Positions 1 through 10,611 of a stretch of 64,000 nucleotides of DNA are shown in pieces. The notes under the pieces are model-generated. The model was given only the letters and a program-made list of their open reading frames with translations. It ran no database searches and was not told where the DNA came from. Both the position numbers and the translations under genes were made by a program. Each line of letters begins with the position of its first letter. Position 1 is the stretch's first letter. Origin of the DNA: Bacillus_BD sp050389805 (lineage in GTDB: Bacteria; Bacillota; Bacilli; Bacillales; Cytobacillaceae); assembly GCF_050389805.1 (NCBI RefSeq), contig NZ_CP130945.1, positions 1,116,001 through 1,180,000 on the forward strand. Reading direction: 5' to 3'.

Positions 1-2
1 GC

Positions 3-494
3 CCGATGGACCCTGGACGAATTCCTTCTTATTTAATTTCTGGCATCGGCTTTTTAGGTGCTGGTGTTATTCTTAGAAGAGGAAACGAAGCGATTTCAGG
101 TTTAACGACAGCTTCTTTAGTTCTTGCTGCAGCAGGAATTGGAATTACGATTGGTGCAGGATTTTATATGGAGGCTCTTTCGGGTATTATCTTTTTAATT
201 ACGGGAATAAAAGCGGTTCCGCGGTTATTTGATAAATTGGGTCCGAAAAAACTTCAGGAAAAAGAAATCAAGGTAAAATTATATATAGAAAAAACGACGA
301 ACCTAACGGAGCTGATTAAAGAAATAAACAGTAAAAACTTAGGGGTTAGACGGTTGAAAATTAAGGAAGAGTCAGATGATATAGTAGTAAACAGCATTAT
401 GTATGTTCAAAAAAAGTTATACACTACGGATATTTACTATGAATTAAAATCGATCATAGGAGTAATCCAAGTAGAAGTGGAAAGCGTAGAATAA
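3..494 (+). CDS. MgtC/SapB family membrane protein, 3' part (5' end outside window)
   Basis: This is the C-terminal part of an MgtC/SapB-type inner-membrane protein, cut by the window edge; the frame is open to the first bases, so the ATG at 6 is probably internal. The family core SGIGFLGAGVILRR at about residues 12-25 of the visible part, followed by GLTTASLVLAAAGIG, is the typical end of the MgtC membrane domain. A hydrophilic tail of about 80 residues follows and looks like the ACT-like cytoplasmic domain of longer members. In pathogens, family members affect survival at low magnesium and inhibit the F-type ATPase; in Bacillus their role is less clear. Family call is firm; function is not. 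Confidence 0.85.
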   Translation, partial: PMDPGRIPSYLISGIGFLGAGVILRRGNEAISGLTTASLVLAAAGIGITIGAGFYMEALSGIIFLITGIKAVPRLFDKLGPKKLQEKEIKVKLYIEKTTNLTELIKEINSKNLGVRRLKIKEESDDIVVNSIMYVQKKLYTTDIYYELKSIIGVIQVEVESVE

Positions 495-530
495 TATACA
501 AGATTGTCATTGGTTGATATCTTAAATCAT

Positions 531-578
531 AAAACAGGCTGAATCCAAATGTTGTATAAAATGACTTGGATACAGCCT
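531..578 (-). terminator. Terminator-like hairpin between two convergent genes
   Basis: The arms AGGCTG-A-ATCCAA and TTGGAT-A-CAGCCT form a 12-bp stem with one A-A mismatch around an 18-nt loop. On the minus strand the stem is followed by TGTTTTA, so it best fits a terminator for the small minus-strand gene. It lies between the two convergent stop codons and may serve both. Confidence 0.55.
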
Positions 579-594
579 AAAATTGCTTATAGAA

Positions 595-771
595 TTAATA
601 AAGTATAAAGGTAAAACCAGAAAAAATAAATGCAGAGACTACTGATAAAATAAATGTTCCGCCCCTGACTTTCTCTTCAGAGTCTGCGATTTTTATACCT
701 TCAAAAAATGCGTACAAAAATAAGAATACTGCCATGATTAGGGATAGATAGAGTGCGATTGTTTGTAGCAT
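595..771 (-). CDS. Small two-helix membrane protein, unknown function
   Basis: This is a 58-residue protein of unknown function. I start it at the ATG at 771 rather than the ATG 18 nt upstream, because AAAGGTGAGG lies just before 771 and overlaps the upstream alternative. Two hydrophobic stretches (about residues 4-22 and 36-57) are separated by a short charged segment with ADSEEKVRGG, suggesting a small integral membrane hairpin. It is convergent with the mgtC-like gene. I do not recognise the family. Base composition matches its neighbours, and a ribosome-binding site plus a downstream hairpin support it as a real gene. Confidence 0.6.
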   Translation of the reverse strand: MLQTIALYLSLIMAVFLFLYAFFEGIKIADSEEKVRGGTFILSVVSAFIFSGFTFILY

Positions 772-819
772 TAGTTCCTCACCTTTCAACTTTCAATATA
801 ATAGGGATACTAGAACTTA

Positions 820-871
820 TGATAGAATGTCTTATAATATGACTATTATTTAATTTAATAAGACCCTATCA
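820..871. repeat. Nested inverted repeat upstream of the rrn promoters
   Basis: TGATAG and CTATCA (820-825 and 866-871) enclose GTCTTAT and ATAAGAC (829-835 and 858-864), giving two coaxial stems around an AT-rich loop, followed by TTTTTG on the plus strand. It could be a terminator shielding the rrn promoters from upstream reading, or an operator. There is no gene on the plus strand just upstream that clearly needs a terminator. Confidence 0.4.
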
Positions 872-902
872 TTTTTGTGTATAAAAAATTTATAAAATTA
901 TA

Positions 903-931
903 TTGATAAAACAAATGAGTCATGATATATT
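903..931 (+). promoter_or_regulatory. Putative rrn P1 promoter
   Basis: TTGATA at 903-908 and TATATT at 926-931 are separated by 17 bp, with TG just before the -10 hexamer (TGA-TATATT, an extended -10). The position, about 230 bp before 16S and 60 bp ahead of the second promoter, matches the tandem P1/P2 arrangement of Bacillus rRNA operons. Confidence 0.5.
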
Positions 932-985
932 ATTACATGTCCTTGAGAAAGTCGTTCATTTTTAAAAAAACTTTTTTGAAAAAAG

Positions 986-1015
986 TTGACAAAGAAAACA
1001 GGGATGTGTTAACTT
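986..1015 (+). promoter_or_regulatory. Putative rrn P2 promoter
   Basis: A perfect -35 hexamer TTGACA (986-991) is followed after 18 bp by a weaker -10 TAACTT (1010-1015) preceded by TGT. The downstream AAGTCGCTTC resembles the initial transcribed region of Bacillus rRNA operons. The -10 call is less certain than the -35 call. Confidence 0.6.
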
Positions 1016-1047
1016 AATAAAGTCGCTTCTGAGCGAAAATGAAAAAT

Positions 1048-1085
1048 TGCTCTTTGAAAACTAAACAAACAAAAACGTCAACGTT
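1048..1085 (+). promoter_or_regulatory. rRNA leader boxA and 5' arm of the 16S processing stem
   Basis: TGCTCTTTGAAAACT (1048-1062) is the boxA-type antitermination sequence of Bacillus rRNA leaders. It runs into an arm (1057-1085) that is nearly perfectly complementary to 2743-2772 downstream of 16S. The paired arms would form the long stalk cut by RNase III to release pre-16S. Confidence 0.8.
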
Positions 1086-1157
1086 AATTCTAGTTACTAT
1101 ATGTAACAAAAAACTAGTTGCTTAATTGCAACAAACTTTATGAGCTTTATCAAACAC

Positions 1158-5819
<4,662 letters not shown>

Positions 5820-5895
5820 AAAAATAAGGCATTACTCAATAGTGCTTTCTTCATCATTATCTAGTTTTGAGAGAATAATTTTTTTGAATTACCTC

Positions 5896-5923
5896 TTGAA
5901 AAAATATTAAAAGGCATTATAAT
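5896..5923 (+). promoter_or_regulatory. Putative internal promoter before 5S and the tRNA cluster
   Basis: TTGAAA (5896-5901), a 16-bp gap and a consensus TATAAT (5918-5923) lie in the AT-rich 23S-5S spacer. A transcript would start around 5930, about 10 nt before mature 5S. This could let 5S and the tRNAs be made apart from 16S and 23S. A spacer this AT-rich can also produce such a match by chance. Confidence 0.35.
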
Positions 5924-5939
5924 ATAAAATGTCTTATAG

Positions 5940-6055
<116 letters not shown>

Positions 6056-6061
6056 GAAAAT

Positions 6062-6137
6062 GGAGGATTAGCTCAGCTGGGAGAGCATCTGCCTTACAAG
6101 CAGAGGGTCGGCGGTTCGAGCCCGTCATCCTCCACCA
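6062..6137 (+). tRNA. tRNA-Val (UAC)
   Basis: This is a 76-nt gene with encoded CCA. The anticodon loop CTTACAA gives UAC, reading GUA-family valine codons. First gene of the tRNA cluster. Confidence 0.96.
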
Positions 6138-6143
6138 TATTAT

Positions 6144-6216
<73 letters not shown>

Positions 6217-6238
6217 TGTTTTATATGTTTTTAAGTAC

Positions 6239-6314
6239 GAGCCATTAGCTCAGTCGGTAGAGCATCTGACTTTTAATCAGAGGGTCGCAGGTTCGAATCC
6301 TGCATGGCTCACCA
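6239..6314 (+). tRNA. tRNA-Lys (UUU)
   Basis: The anticodon loop CTTTTAA gives UUU, and CCA is encoded. As a U34 tRNA it is an expected substrate of the wobble-uridine enzymes likely encoded by ytqA and ytqB at 48353-49884. Confidence 0.96.
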
Positions 6315-6318
6315 TTTT

Positions 6319-6400
6319 GCGGGTGTGGCGGAATTGGCAGACGCACTAGACTTAGGATCTAGCGCCGCAAGGCGTGGGGGTTCGACTCCCTTCACCCGCA
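6319..6400 (+). tRNA. tRNA-Leu (UAG)
   Basis: This is a class II tRNA of 82 nt with a short variable arm and the anticodon loop CTTAGGA. CCA is not encoded. It starts 4 nt after tRNA-Lys. Confidence 0.95.
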
Positions 6401-6405
6401 TTCAT

Positions 6406-6477
6406 GCGGAAGTAGTTCAGTGGTAGAACACCACCTTGCCAAGGTGGGGGTCGCGGGTTCGAATCCCGTCTTCCGCT
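6406..6477 (+). tRNA. tRNA-Gly (GCC)
   Basis: The anticodon loop TTGCCAA gives GCC. The acceptor GCGGAAG pairs with CTTCCGC. CCA is not encoded. Confidence 0.95.
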
Positions 6478-6488
6478 CTTATTTTTAA

Positions 6489-6577
6489 GCCGGGGTGGCG
6501 GAACTGGCAGACGCACAGGACTTAAAATCCTGCGGTAGGTGACTACCGTACCGGTTCGATTCCGGTCCTCGGCACCA
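6489..6577 (+). tRNA. tRNA-Leu (UAA)
   Basis: This is a class II tRNA of 89 nt with a long variable arm (GGTAGGTGACTACC region), the anticodon loop CTTAAAA and encoded CCA. Confidence 0.96.
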
Positions 6578-6591
6578 TCTAATTTAACAAT

Positions 6592-6665
<74 letters not shown>

Positions 6666-6676
6666 CTTAAAAAATA

Positions 6677-6753
6677 CGGGAAGTAGCTCAGCTTGGTAGA
6701 GCACTTGGTTTGGGACCAAGGGGTCGCAGGTTCGAATCCTGTCTTCCCGACCA
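6677..6753 (+). tRNA. tRNA-Pro (UGG)
   Basis: The anticodon loop TTTGGGA gives UGG, and CCA is encoded. The gene is 77 nt. Confidence 0.96.
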
Positions 6754-6766
6754 TGTTAGTTATAAT

Positions 6767-6839
6767 GGGGGCTTAGCTCAGCTGGGAGAGCGCCTGCTTT
6801 GCACGCAGGAGGTCAGCGGTTCGATCCCGCTAGTCTCCA
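6767..6839 (+). tRNA. tRNA-Ala (UGC)
   Basis: The anticodon loop TTTGCAC gives UGC. The acceptor GGGGGCT pairs with AGTCTCC using two G-U pairs. CCA is not encoded. Confidence 0.94.
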
Positions 6840-6866
6840 CTTGTTTTTTAAAATTATATCTATTAT

Positions 6867-6943
6867 GGCGGTGTAGCTCAGCTGGCTAGAGCATTCGGTT
6901 CATACCCGAAAGGTCGTAGGTTCGATCCCTATCGCCGCTACCA
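6867..6943 (+). tRNA. tRNA-Met (CAU), elongator
   Basis: The anticodon loop is TTCATAC with CAU, and CCA is encoded. The acceptor GGCGGTG lacks both the initiator C1-A72 mismatch and the C4-G69/C5-G68 pairs of tRNA-Ile2, so I assign it as elongator methionine tRNA. Confidence 0.88.
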
Positions 6944-6956
6944 TTTTTAATTTATT

Positions 6957-7033
6957 GGACCTTTAGCTCAGCTGGTTAGAGCAGACGGCTCATAACCGTC
7001 CGGTCGTAGGTTCGAGTCCTACAAGGTCCACCA
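6957..7033 (+). tRNA. tRNA-Ile2 (CAU, lysidine type)
   Basis: The anticodon in DNA is CAT (loop CTCATAA), which automated tools often call Met. The acceptor GGACCTT has C4-G69 and C5-G68, known recognition elements for TilS in E. coli tRNA-Ile2. I therefore infer an AUA-reading isoleucine tRNA carrying lysidine at C34. Its place after elongator Met fits my memory of the B. subtilis cluster. Confidence 0.8.
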
Positions 7034-7042
7034 TTTTAATGC

Positions 7043-7135
7043 GGAGGAATACCCAAGTCCGGCTGAAGGGATCGGTCTTGAAAACCGACAGGCGGGTTAA
7101 ACCGCGCGGGGGTTCGAATCCCTCTTCCTCCGCCA
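7043..7135 (+). tRNA. tRNA-Ser (UGA)
   Basis: This is a class II tRNA of 93 nt with a long variable arm, the anticodon loop CTTGAAA and encoded CCA. Confidence 0.95.
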
Positions 7136-7156
7136 TTTAAATACAAATACTATTAT

Positions 7157-7230
<74 letters not shown>

Positions 7231-7233
7231 TCT

Positions 7234-7310
7234 GGTCCGGTAGTTCAGTTGGTTAGAATGCCTGCCTGTCACGCAGGAGGTCGCGGGTTCGAGTCCCGTC
7301 CGGACCGCCA
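7234..7310 (+). tRNA. tRNA-Asp (GUC)
   Basis: The anticodon loop CTGTCAC gives GUC, and CCA is encoded. Only 3 nt separate it from tRNA-fMet. Confidence 0.96.
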
Positions 7311-7328
7311 TTATTATTTAAAATATAC

Positions 7329-7352
7329 GGCTCAGTAGCTCAGTCGGTAGAG
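7329..7352 (+). pseudogene. 5' half of tRNA-Phe (acceptor 5' strand plus D arm), duplicated
   Basis: These 24 nt are identical to the first 24 nt of the intact tRNA-Phe gene at 7454-7477. They include the acceptor 5' strand GGCTCAG and the whole D arm, but no anticodon or T arm follows. The similarity continues four bases upstream after one mismatch (TATA at 7324-7327 and 7449-7452). The fragment ends where the hairpin element at 7353 begins. Confidence 0.85.
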
Positions 7353-7448
7353 AAACGAATCGTCCCGTAGGGGATTCGTTTTGCAACAAAAGCCAAAGGC
7401 TTTTGAAGCACAAGTTCGACCACTAGATAAATTTAGGAAATATTATTT
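7353..7448 (+). repeat. tRNA-inserted hairpin element, copy 1 (tRNA-Phe)
   Basis: Hairpin 1 is AAACGAA/TTCGTTT (7353-7359, 7375-7381) with a 5' TCG bulge, an inner TCCC/GGGA stem and a GTAG loop (7367-7370). After 6 nt, hairpin 2 is AAAAGCC/GGCTTTT (7388-7394, 7398-7404). A tail with GCACAAG, ACCACTA and AATTTAGGA follows. The same layout recurs at 7827-7916 with base changes that keep the pairing. I do not know this element. It may be an RNA element processed from the tRNA transcript or a very small insertion. Confidence 0.75.
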
Positions 7449-7453
7449 TATAT

Positions 7454-7529
7454 GGCTCAGTAGCTCAGTCGGTAGAGCAATGGACTGAAAATCCATGTGT
7501 CGGCGGTTCGATTCCGTCCTGAGCCACCA
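7454..7529 (+). tRNA. tRNA-Phe (GAA)
   Basis: This is an intact 76-nt gene with the anticodon loop CTGAAAA (GAA) and encoded CCA. Its first 24 nt are duplicated 125 bp upstream, with the hairpin element between the copies. Confidence 0.96.
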
Positions 7530-7538
7530 TTTTTTCAT

Positions 7539-7615
7539 GGCGGTTGTGGCGAAGTGGTTAACGCATCGGATTGTGGTTCCGACATTCGTGGGTTCGATTC
7601 CCATCAGCCGCCCCA
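7539..7615 (+). tRNA. tRNA-His (GUG)
   Basis: The anticodon loop TTGTGGT gives GUG. The encoded extra G at position -1 pairs with C73, as in bacterial tRNA-His. CCA is encoded. Confidence 0.95.
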
Positions 7616-7627
7616 TTAAATAAATTT

Positions 7628-7701
7628 GCGGGTGTAGTTTAGTGGTAAAACCACAGCCTTCCAAGCTGTTGTCGAGGGTTCGATTCCCTTCACCCGCTCC
7701 A
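7628..7701 (+). tRNA. tRNA-Gly (UCC)
   Basis: The anticodon loop CTTCCAA gives UCC. The acceptor GCGGGTG pairs with CACCCGC, and CCA is encoded. Confidence 0.95.
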
Positions 7702-7710
7702 AAAGTATAT

Positions 7711-7787
<77 letters not shown>

Positions 7788-7803
7788 TTTTTATAATAAT
7801 TAT

Positions 7804-7826
7804 TCCGCAGTAGCTCAGTGGTAGAG
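7804..7826 (+). pseudogene. 5' half of tRNA-Asn (acceptor 5' strand plus D arm), duplicated
   Basis: These 23 nt match the start of the intact tRNA-Asn gene at 7924-7946. The direct repeat is longer than the tRNA part: 7797-7826 equals 7917-7946 over 30 nt, including 7 nt of upstream spacer. The period is exactly 120 bp. The fragment stops right after the D arm (GGTAGAG), the same point as in the tRNA-Phe case. Confidence 0.87.
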
Positions 7827-7916
7827 AAACTCATCGTCCTGTAGAGGATGAGTTTTGCAATAAAAGCCTTAGGCTTTTAGCGCACAAGACCACTACCTGA
7901 ATTTAGGACAAAGTAT
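7827..7916 (+). repeat. tRNA-inserted hairpin element, copy 2 (tRNA-Asn)
   Basis: Hairpin 1 is AAACTCA/TGAGTTT (7827-7833, 7849-7855) with the TCG bulge, inner TCCT/AGGA and loop GTAG (7841-7844). Hairpin 2 is AAAAGCC/GGCTTTT (7862-7868, 7872-7878), again 6 nt later. Compared with copy 1, three pairs in hairpin 1 change on both strands (G-C to T-A, A-T to C-G, C-G to T-A). The bulge and loop are unchanged. The tail keeps GCACAAG, ACCACTA and AATTTAGGA. Confidence 0.77.
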
Positions 7917-7923
7917 TAATTAT

Positions 7924-7998
7924 TCCGCAGTAGCTCAGTGGTAGAGCTATCGGCTGTTAACCGATCGGTCGTAGGTTCGAATCCTACCTGCGGAGCCA
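7924..7998 (+). tRNA. tRNA-Asn (GUU)
   Basis: This is an intact 75-nt gene with the anticodon loop CTGTTAA (GUU) and encoded CCA. The 5' 23 nt are repeated exactly 120 bp upstream. Confidence 0.96.
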
Positions 7999-8010
7999 GT
8001 TCAATCCTAT

Positions 8011-8101
8011 GGAGAAGTACTCAAGTGGCTGAAGAGGCGCCCCTGCTAAGGGTGTAGGTCGGGTAACCGGCGCGAGGGTTCAAATCCCTCCTTCTCCGCC
8101 A
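8011..8101 (+). tRNA. tRNA-Ser (GCU)
   Basis: This is a class II tRNA of 91 nt with a long variable arm and encoded CCA. The anticodon stem-loop CCCT-GCTA-AGGG gives GCU. Confidence 0.95.
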
Positions 8102-8106
8102 TACAT

Positions 8107-8178
8107 GGCCCGTTGGTCAAGCGGTTAAGACACCGCCCTTTCACGGCGGTAACACGGGTTCGAATCCCGTACGGGTCA
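8107..8178 (+). tRNA. tRNA-Glu (UUC)
   Basis: The anticodon loop CTTTCAC gives UUC. The acceptor GGCCCGT pairs with ACGGGTC through a G-U pair. CCA is not encoded. Last gene of the cluster. Confidence 0.95.
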
Positions 8179-8184
8179 TAAAAT

Positions 8185-8225
8185 TAAAAAAGCTCTTGAC
8201 TAAAAGTAGTCAAGAGCTTTTTTAA
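8185..8225 (+). terminator. Terminator of the rrn-tRNA operon
   Basis: AGCTCTTGACTA and TAGTCAAGAGCT form a perfect 12-bp stem with loop AAAG, flanked by an A tract on the left and six T residues on the right. It lies 12 nt after tRNA-Glu. Confidence 0.92.
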
Positions 8226-8547
8226 TAGAAAAGAATGCTACCTTTCCACAGCCTATCCTCCAAAATTTAATTCCTTTCAGAATGTTATTTTTTCCCAAAG
8301 TAAATGGTTATCAGATTCTTACTCACTAGATGAAACGTTACTTTCATTGAGAAGTGGTAATTTAGAAACGTTTTTGTTTTTCATGTAATCTAAACAGCTG
8401 CTTTCCATTAAGTGTAATTCACACTTATTTGTAATATGACTATAACAATTCTTAATAGATGCCATTTATGATACAAAAATACATTGTTGTTACTTGTCAA
8501 TTTGCTGTTGTTTTTTGTCGGCTGTTGTGTAGTATATTCCTTTTTTG

Positions 8548-8576
8548 AATCATTATATATTTAAATGTCATAAAAT
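8548..8576 (+). promoter_or_regulatory. Possible sigma-E promoter of the glg operon
   Basis: In the gene-free stretch 8226-8673, CATAAAAT (8569-8576) fits the sigma-E -10 consensus CATACAAT-like, with AATCATT 14 bp upstream as a possible -35. The B. subtilis glg operon is known to be transcribed in sporulation by sigma-E, which motivates the call. The rest of this 448-bp stretch is AT-rich and shows no further gene or convincing hairpin. Confidence 0.35.
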
Positions 8577-8673
8577 TTAAATAATAATAACAAGGATTAT
8601 TATAGAATCTCAAGAATATATACCTAATATATATATCTATCATTTAATATTAATTCGTATAGGTGGGGAAAAA

Positions 8674-10611
8674 TTGGTTGTATCGTGCTTAGTAACCTCA
8701 AAATCTCAGATGCATCTTTTTCATGAAGGAACATTATATGAAAGTTATCGTATTTTTGGTGCCCATCTTATAAAGGATAATCATTTAATAAGAACGAGGT
8801 TTACCGTTTGGGCTCCCCATGCAATGGACGTAAGGATAGTTGGTGATTTTAACAAATGGAATGGTAATGGGTATTCTTTATTAAGAATAAATAAAGAAGG
8901 AATATGGTCGATCACACTAAATGAAAATTTAGAAGGGATGTTATATAAATATGAAATTATCACTGAAACTGGTGACACGATATTAAAGGCCGATCCATTC
9001 GCGTTCTATTCAGAGGTTAGACCCAATACAGCATCCATTGTCTATTCTCTTGATGACTTCAAATGGGAAGATCGTCAGTGGCAAAAACAAAAATGCCATC
9101 ATAATCCTCTTGCTAGTCCGATGGCTATCTATGAGGTTCATTTGGGGTCATGGAGGTTAAAAGATGATGGACATTTTCTAAGTTACCAAGAGCTTGCAAT
9201 TGAGTTAATTCCATATGTAAAAGACTTAGGTTTCACTCACATAGAAATTCTTCCGCTTGTGGAGCATCCACTTGATATTTCATGGGGATATCAAGGTACA
9301 GGGTATTATTCTGTTACAAGTCGATATGGAACTCCCCACGATTTTATGTATTTTGTAAATGAATGCCATAAAAACGGATTAGGTGTAATCCTAGATTGGG
9401 TACCCGGTCATTTCTGTAAAGATGACCATGGTCTTTATAAATTTGATGGCAGTTATCTTTTTGATTATTCTAATGAACAGGATAGAGAAAATCCAGTTTG
9501 GGGAACGGCAAATTTTAATCTTGGCAAACTTGAAGTACAAAGCTTTTTAATATCTAGTGCGATTTTTTGGATGGAGTATTTCCATATTGATGGCCTTCGC
9601 TTAGATGCTGTAGCGAATTTGATATACCTACCTAATCGTTCTGAAAAACAAGTAAAACAGGACGGAATTGATTTTATAAAAAAACTCCATAAAGTGGTTT
9701 TTCAGTATGACCCATCCATCCTAATGTTTGCTGAAGATTCAACTGATTTGCCACAAGTAACAACACCAGTCTGTTATGGAGGTTTAGGATTTAGCTATAA
9801 ATGGAATATGGGATGGATGAATGATGTCTTATCATACATGGAGACACCATCTGAGCAAAGAAATCATTATCATCATCAAATGACATTCTCCTTACTTTAT
9901 GCCTTCAATGAAAATTTTGTTCTTCCATTTTCACATGACGAAGTCGTTCATGGTAAAAAGTCACTCCTCGATAAAATGCCAGGTGATTACTGGCAAAAGT
10001 TTGCCCAGCTAAGATTGTTACTTGCCTTTATGATTGGTCATCCTGGGAAAAAGTTATTGTTCATGGGTTTTGAATTAGGACATTTTTCTGAATGGAAAGA
10101 TCAAGGTCAATTAGATTGGAATTTATTAGATTTTGACATGCATGAAAAGACCTTTGCATATGTTAAAGAATTGTTGAAAATTTATAAACGTTCAAGGCCA
10201 TTATTCCAATTAGATCATCATCCTAAAGGTTTTGAATGGATTGATGTAAATAATGCGGAGCAATCCATTTTTTCTTTTGTTAGAAAAAGTAGCAAAGAAA
10301 ATGATTTGCTCGTATTTGTATGCAACTTTACCCCTGTTGTCTATCATGACTATTTAGTAGGGGTACCGAAGAAAGGATCCTACAGAGAAATTCTAAATAC
10401 AGACTCAGTAGAATTTGGGGGTTCCGGCGTAACAAATAAAAGAATTCTTAAAACGATTAATCAACCCTTTCATGGAAAAGTAGACTCTATTAAACTATCA
10501 ATTCCCCCATTTGGGGTATCCGTACTTAGAATGGTAAACAAGAGAAAGGAGAAAAAGAATGATCAAGAAAAAGTGCGTTGCGATGCTATTGGCGGGTGGA
10601 AAGGGAAGTAG
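8674..10611 (+). CDS. glgB: 1,4-alpha-glucan branching enzyme
   Basis: GlgB makes alpha-1,6 branches in glycogen (GH13 with an N-terminal CBM48 domain). The N-terminal LFHEGTLYESY is the usual family start; the CBM48 region spans about residues 25-115. The catalytic set is visible: nucleophile Asp311 in GLRLDAV, acid/base Glu354 in MFAEDST, and Asp422 in FSHDEV. TTG at 8674 is chosen as start because AGGTGGGG lies 5 nt before it, whereas the ATG at codon 13 has no ribosome-binding site. At 645 residues it is slightly long, partly because its C-terminus overlaps glgC by 53 nt. First gene of glgBCDAP. Confidence 0.96.
   Translation: MVVSCLVTSKSQMHLFHEGTLYESYRIFGAHLIKDNHLIRTRFTVWAPHAMDVRIVGDFNKWNGNGYSLLRINKEGIWSITLNENLEGMLYKYEIITETGDTILKADPFAFYSEVRPNTASIVYSLDDFKWEDRQWQKQKCHHNPLASPMAIYEVHLGSWRLKDDGHFLSYQELAIELIPYVKDLGFTHIEILPLVEHPLDISWGYQGTGYYSVTSRYGTPHDFMYFVNECHKNGLGVILDWVPGHFCKDDHGLYKFDGSYLFDYSNEQDRENPVWGTANFNLGKLEVQSFLISSAIFWMEYFHIDGLRLDAVANLIYLPNRSEKQVKQDGIDFIKKLHKVVFQYDPSILMFAEDSTDLPQVTTPVCYGGLGFSYKWNMGWMNDVLSYMETPSEQRNHYHHQMTFSLLYAFNENFVLPFSHDEVVHGKKSLLDKMPGDYWQKFAQLRLLLAFMIGHPGKKLLFMGFELGHFSEWKDQGQLDWNLLDFDMHEKTFAYVKELLKIYKRSRPLFQLDHHPKGFEWIDVNNAEQSIFSFVRKSSKENDLLVFVCNFTPVVYHDYLVGVPKKGSYREILNTDSVEFGGSGVTNKRILKTINQPFHGKVDSIKLSIPPFGVSVLRMVNKRKEKKNDQEKVRCDAIGGWKGK

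Noticed and set aside
7353..7453. Reading the tRNA-inserted element as a group I intron within tRNA-Phe
   Set aside because: It is about 100 nt, far below group I intron size, lacks core motifs, and the tRNA downstream is complete, so no splicing is needed.
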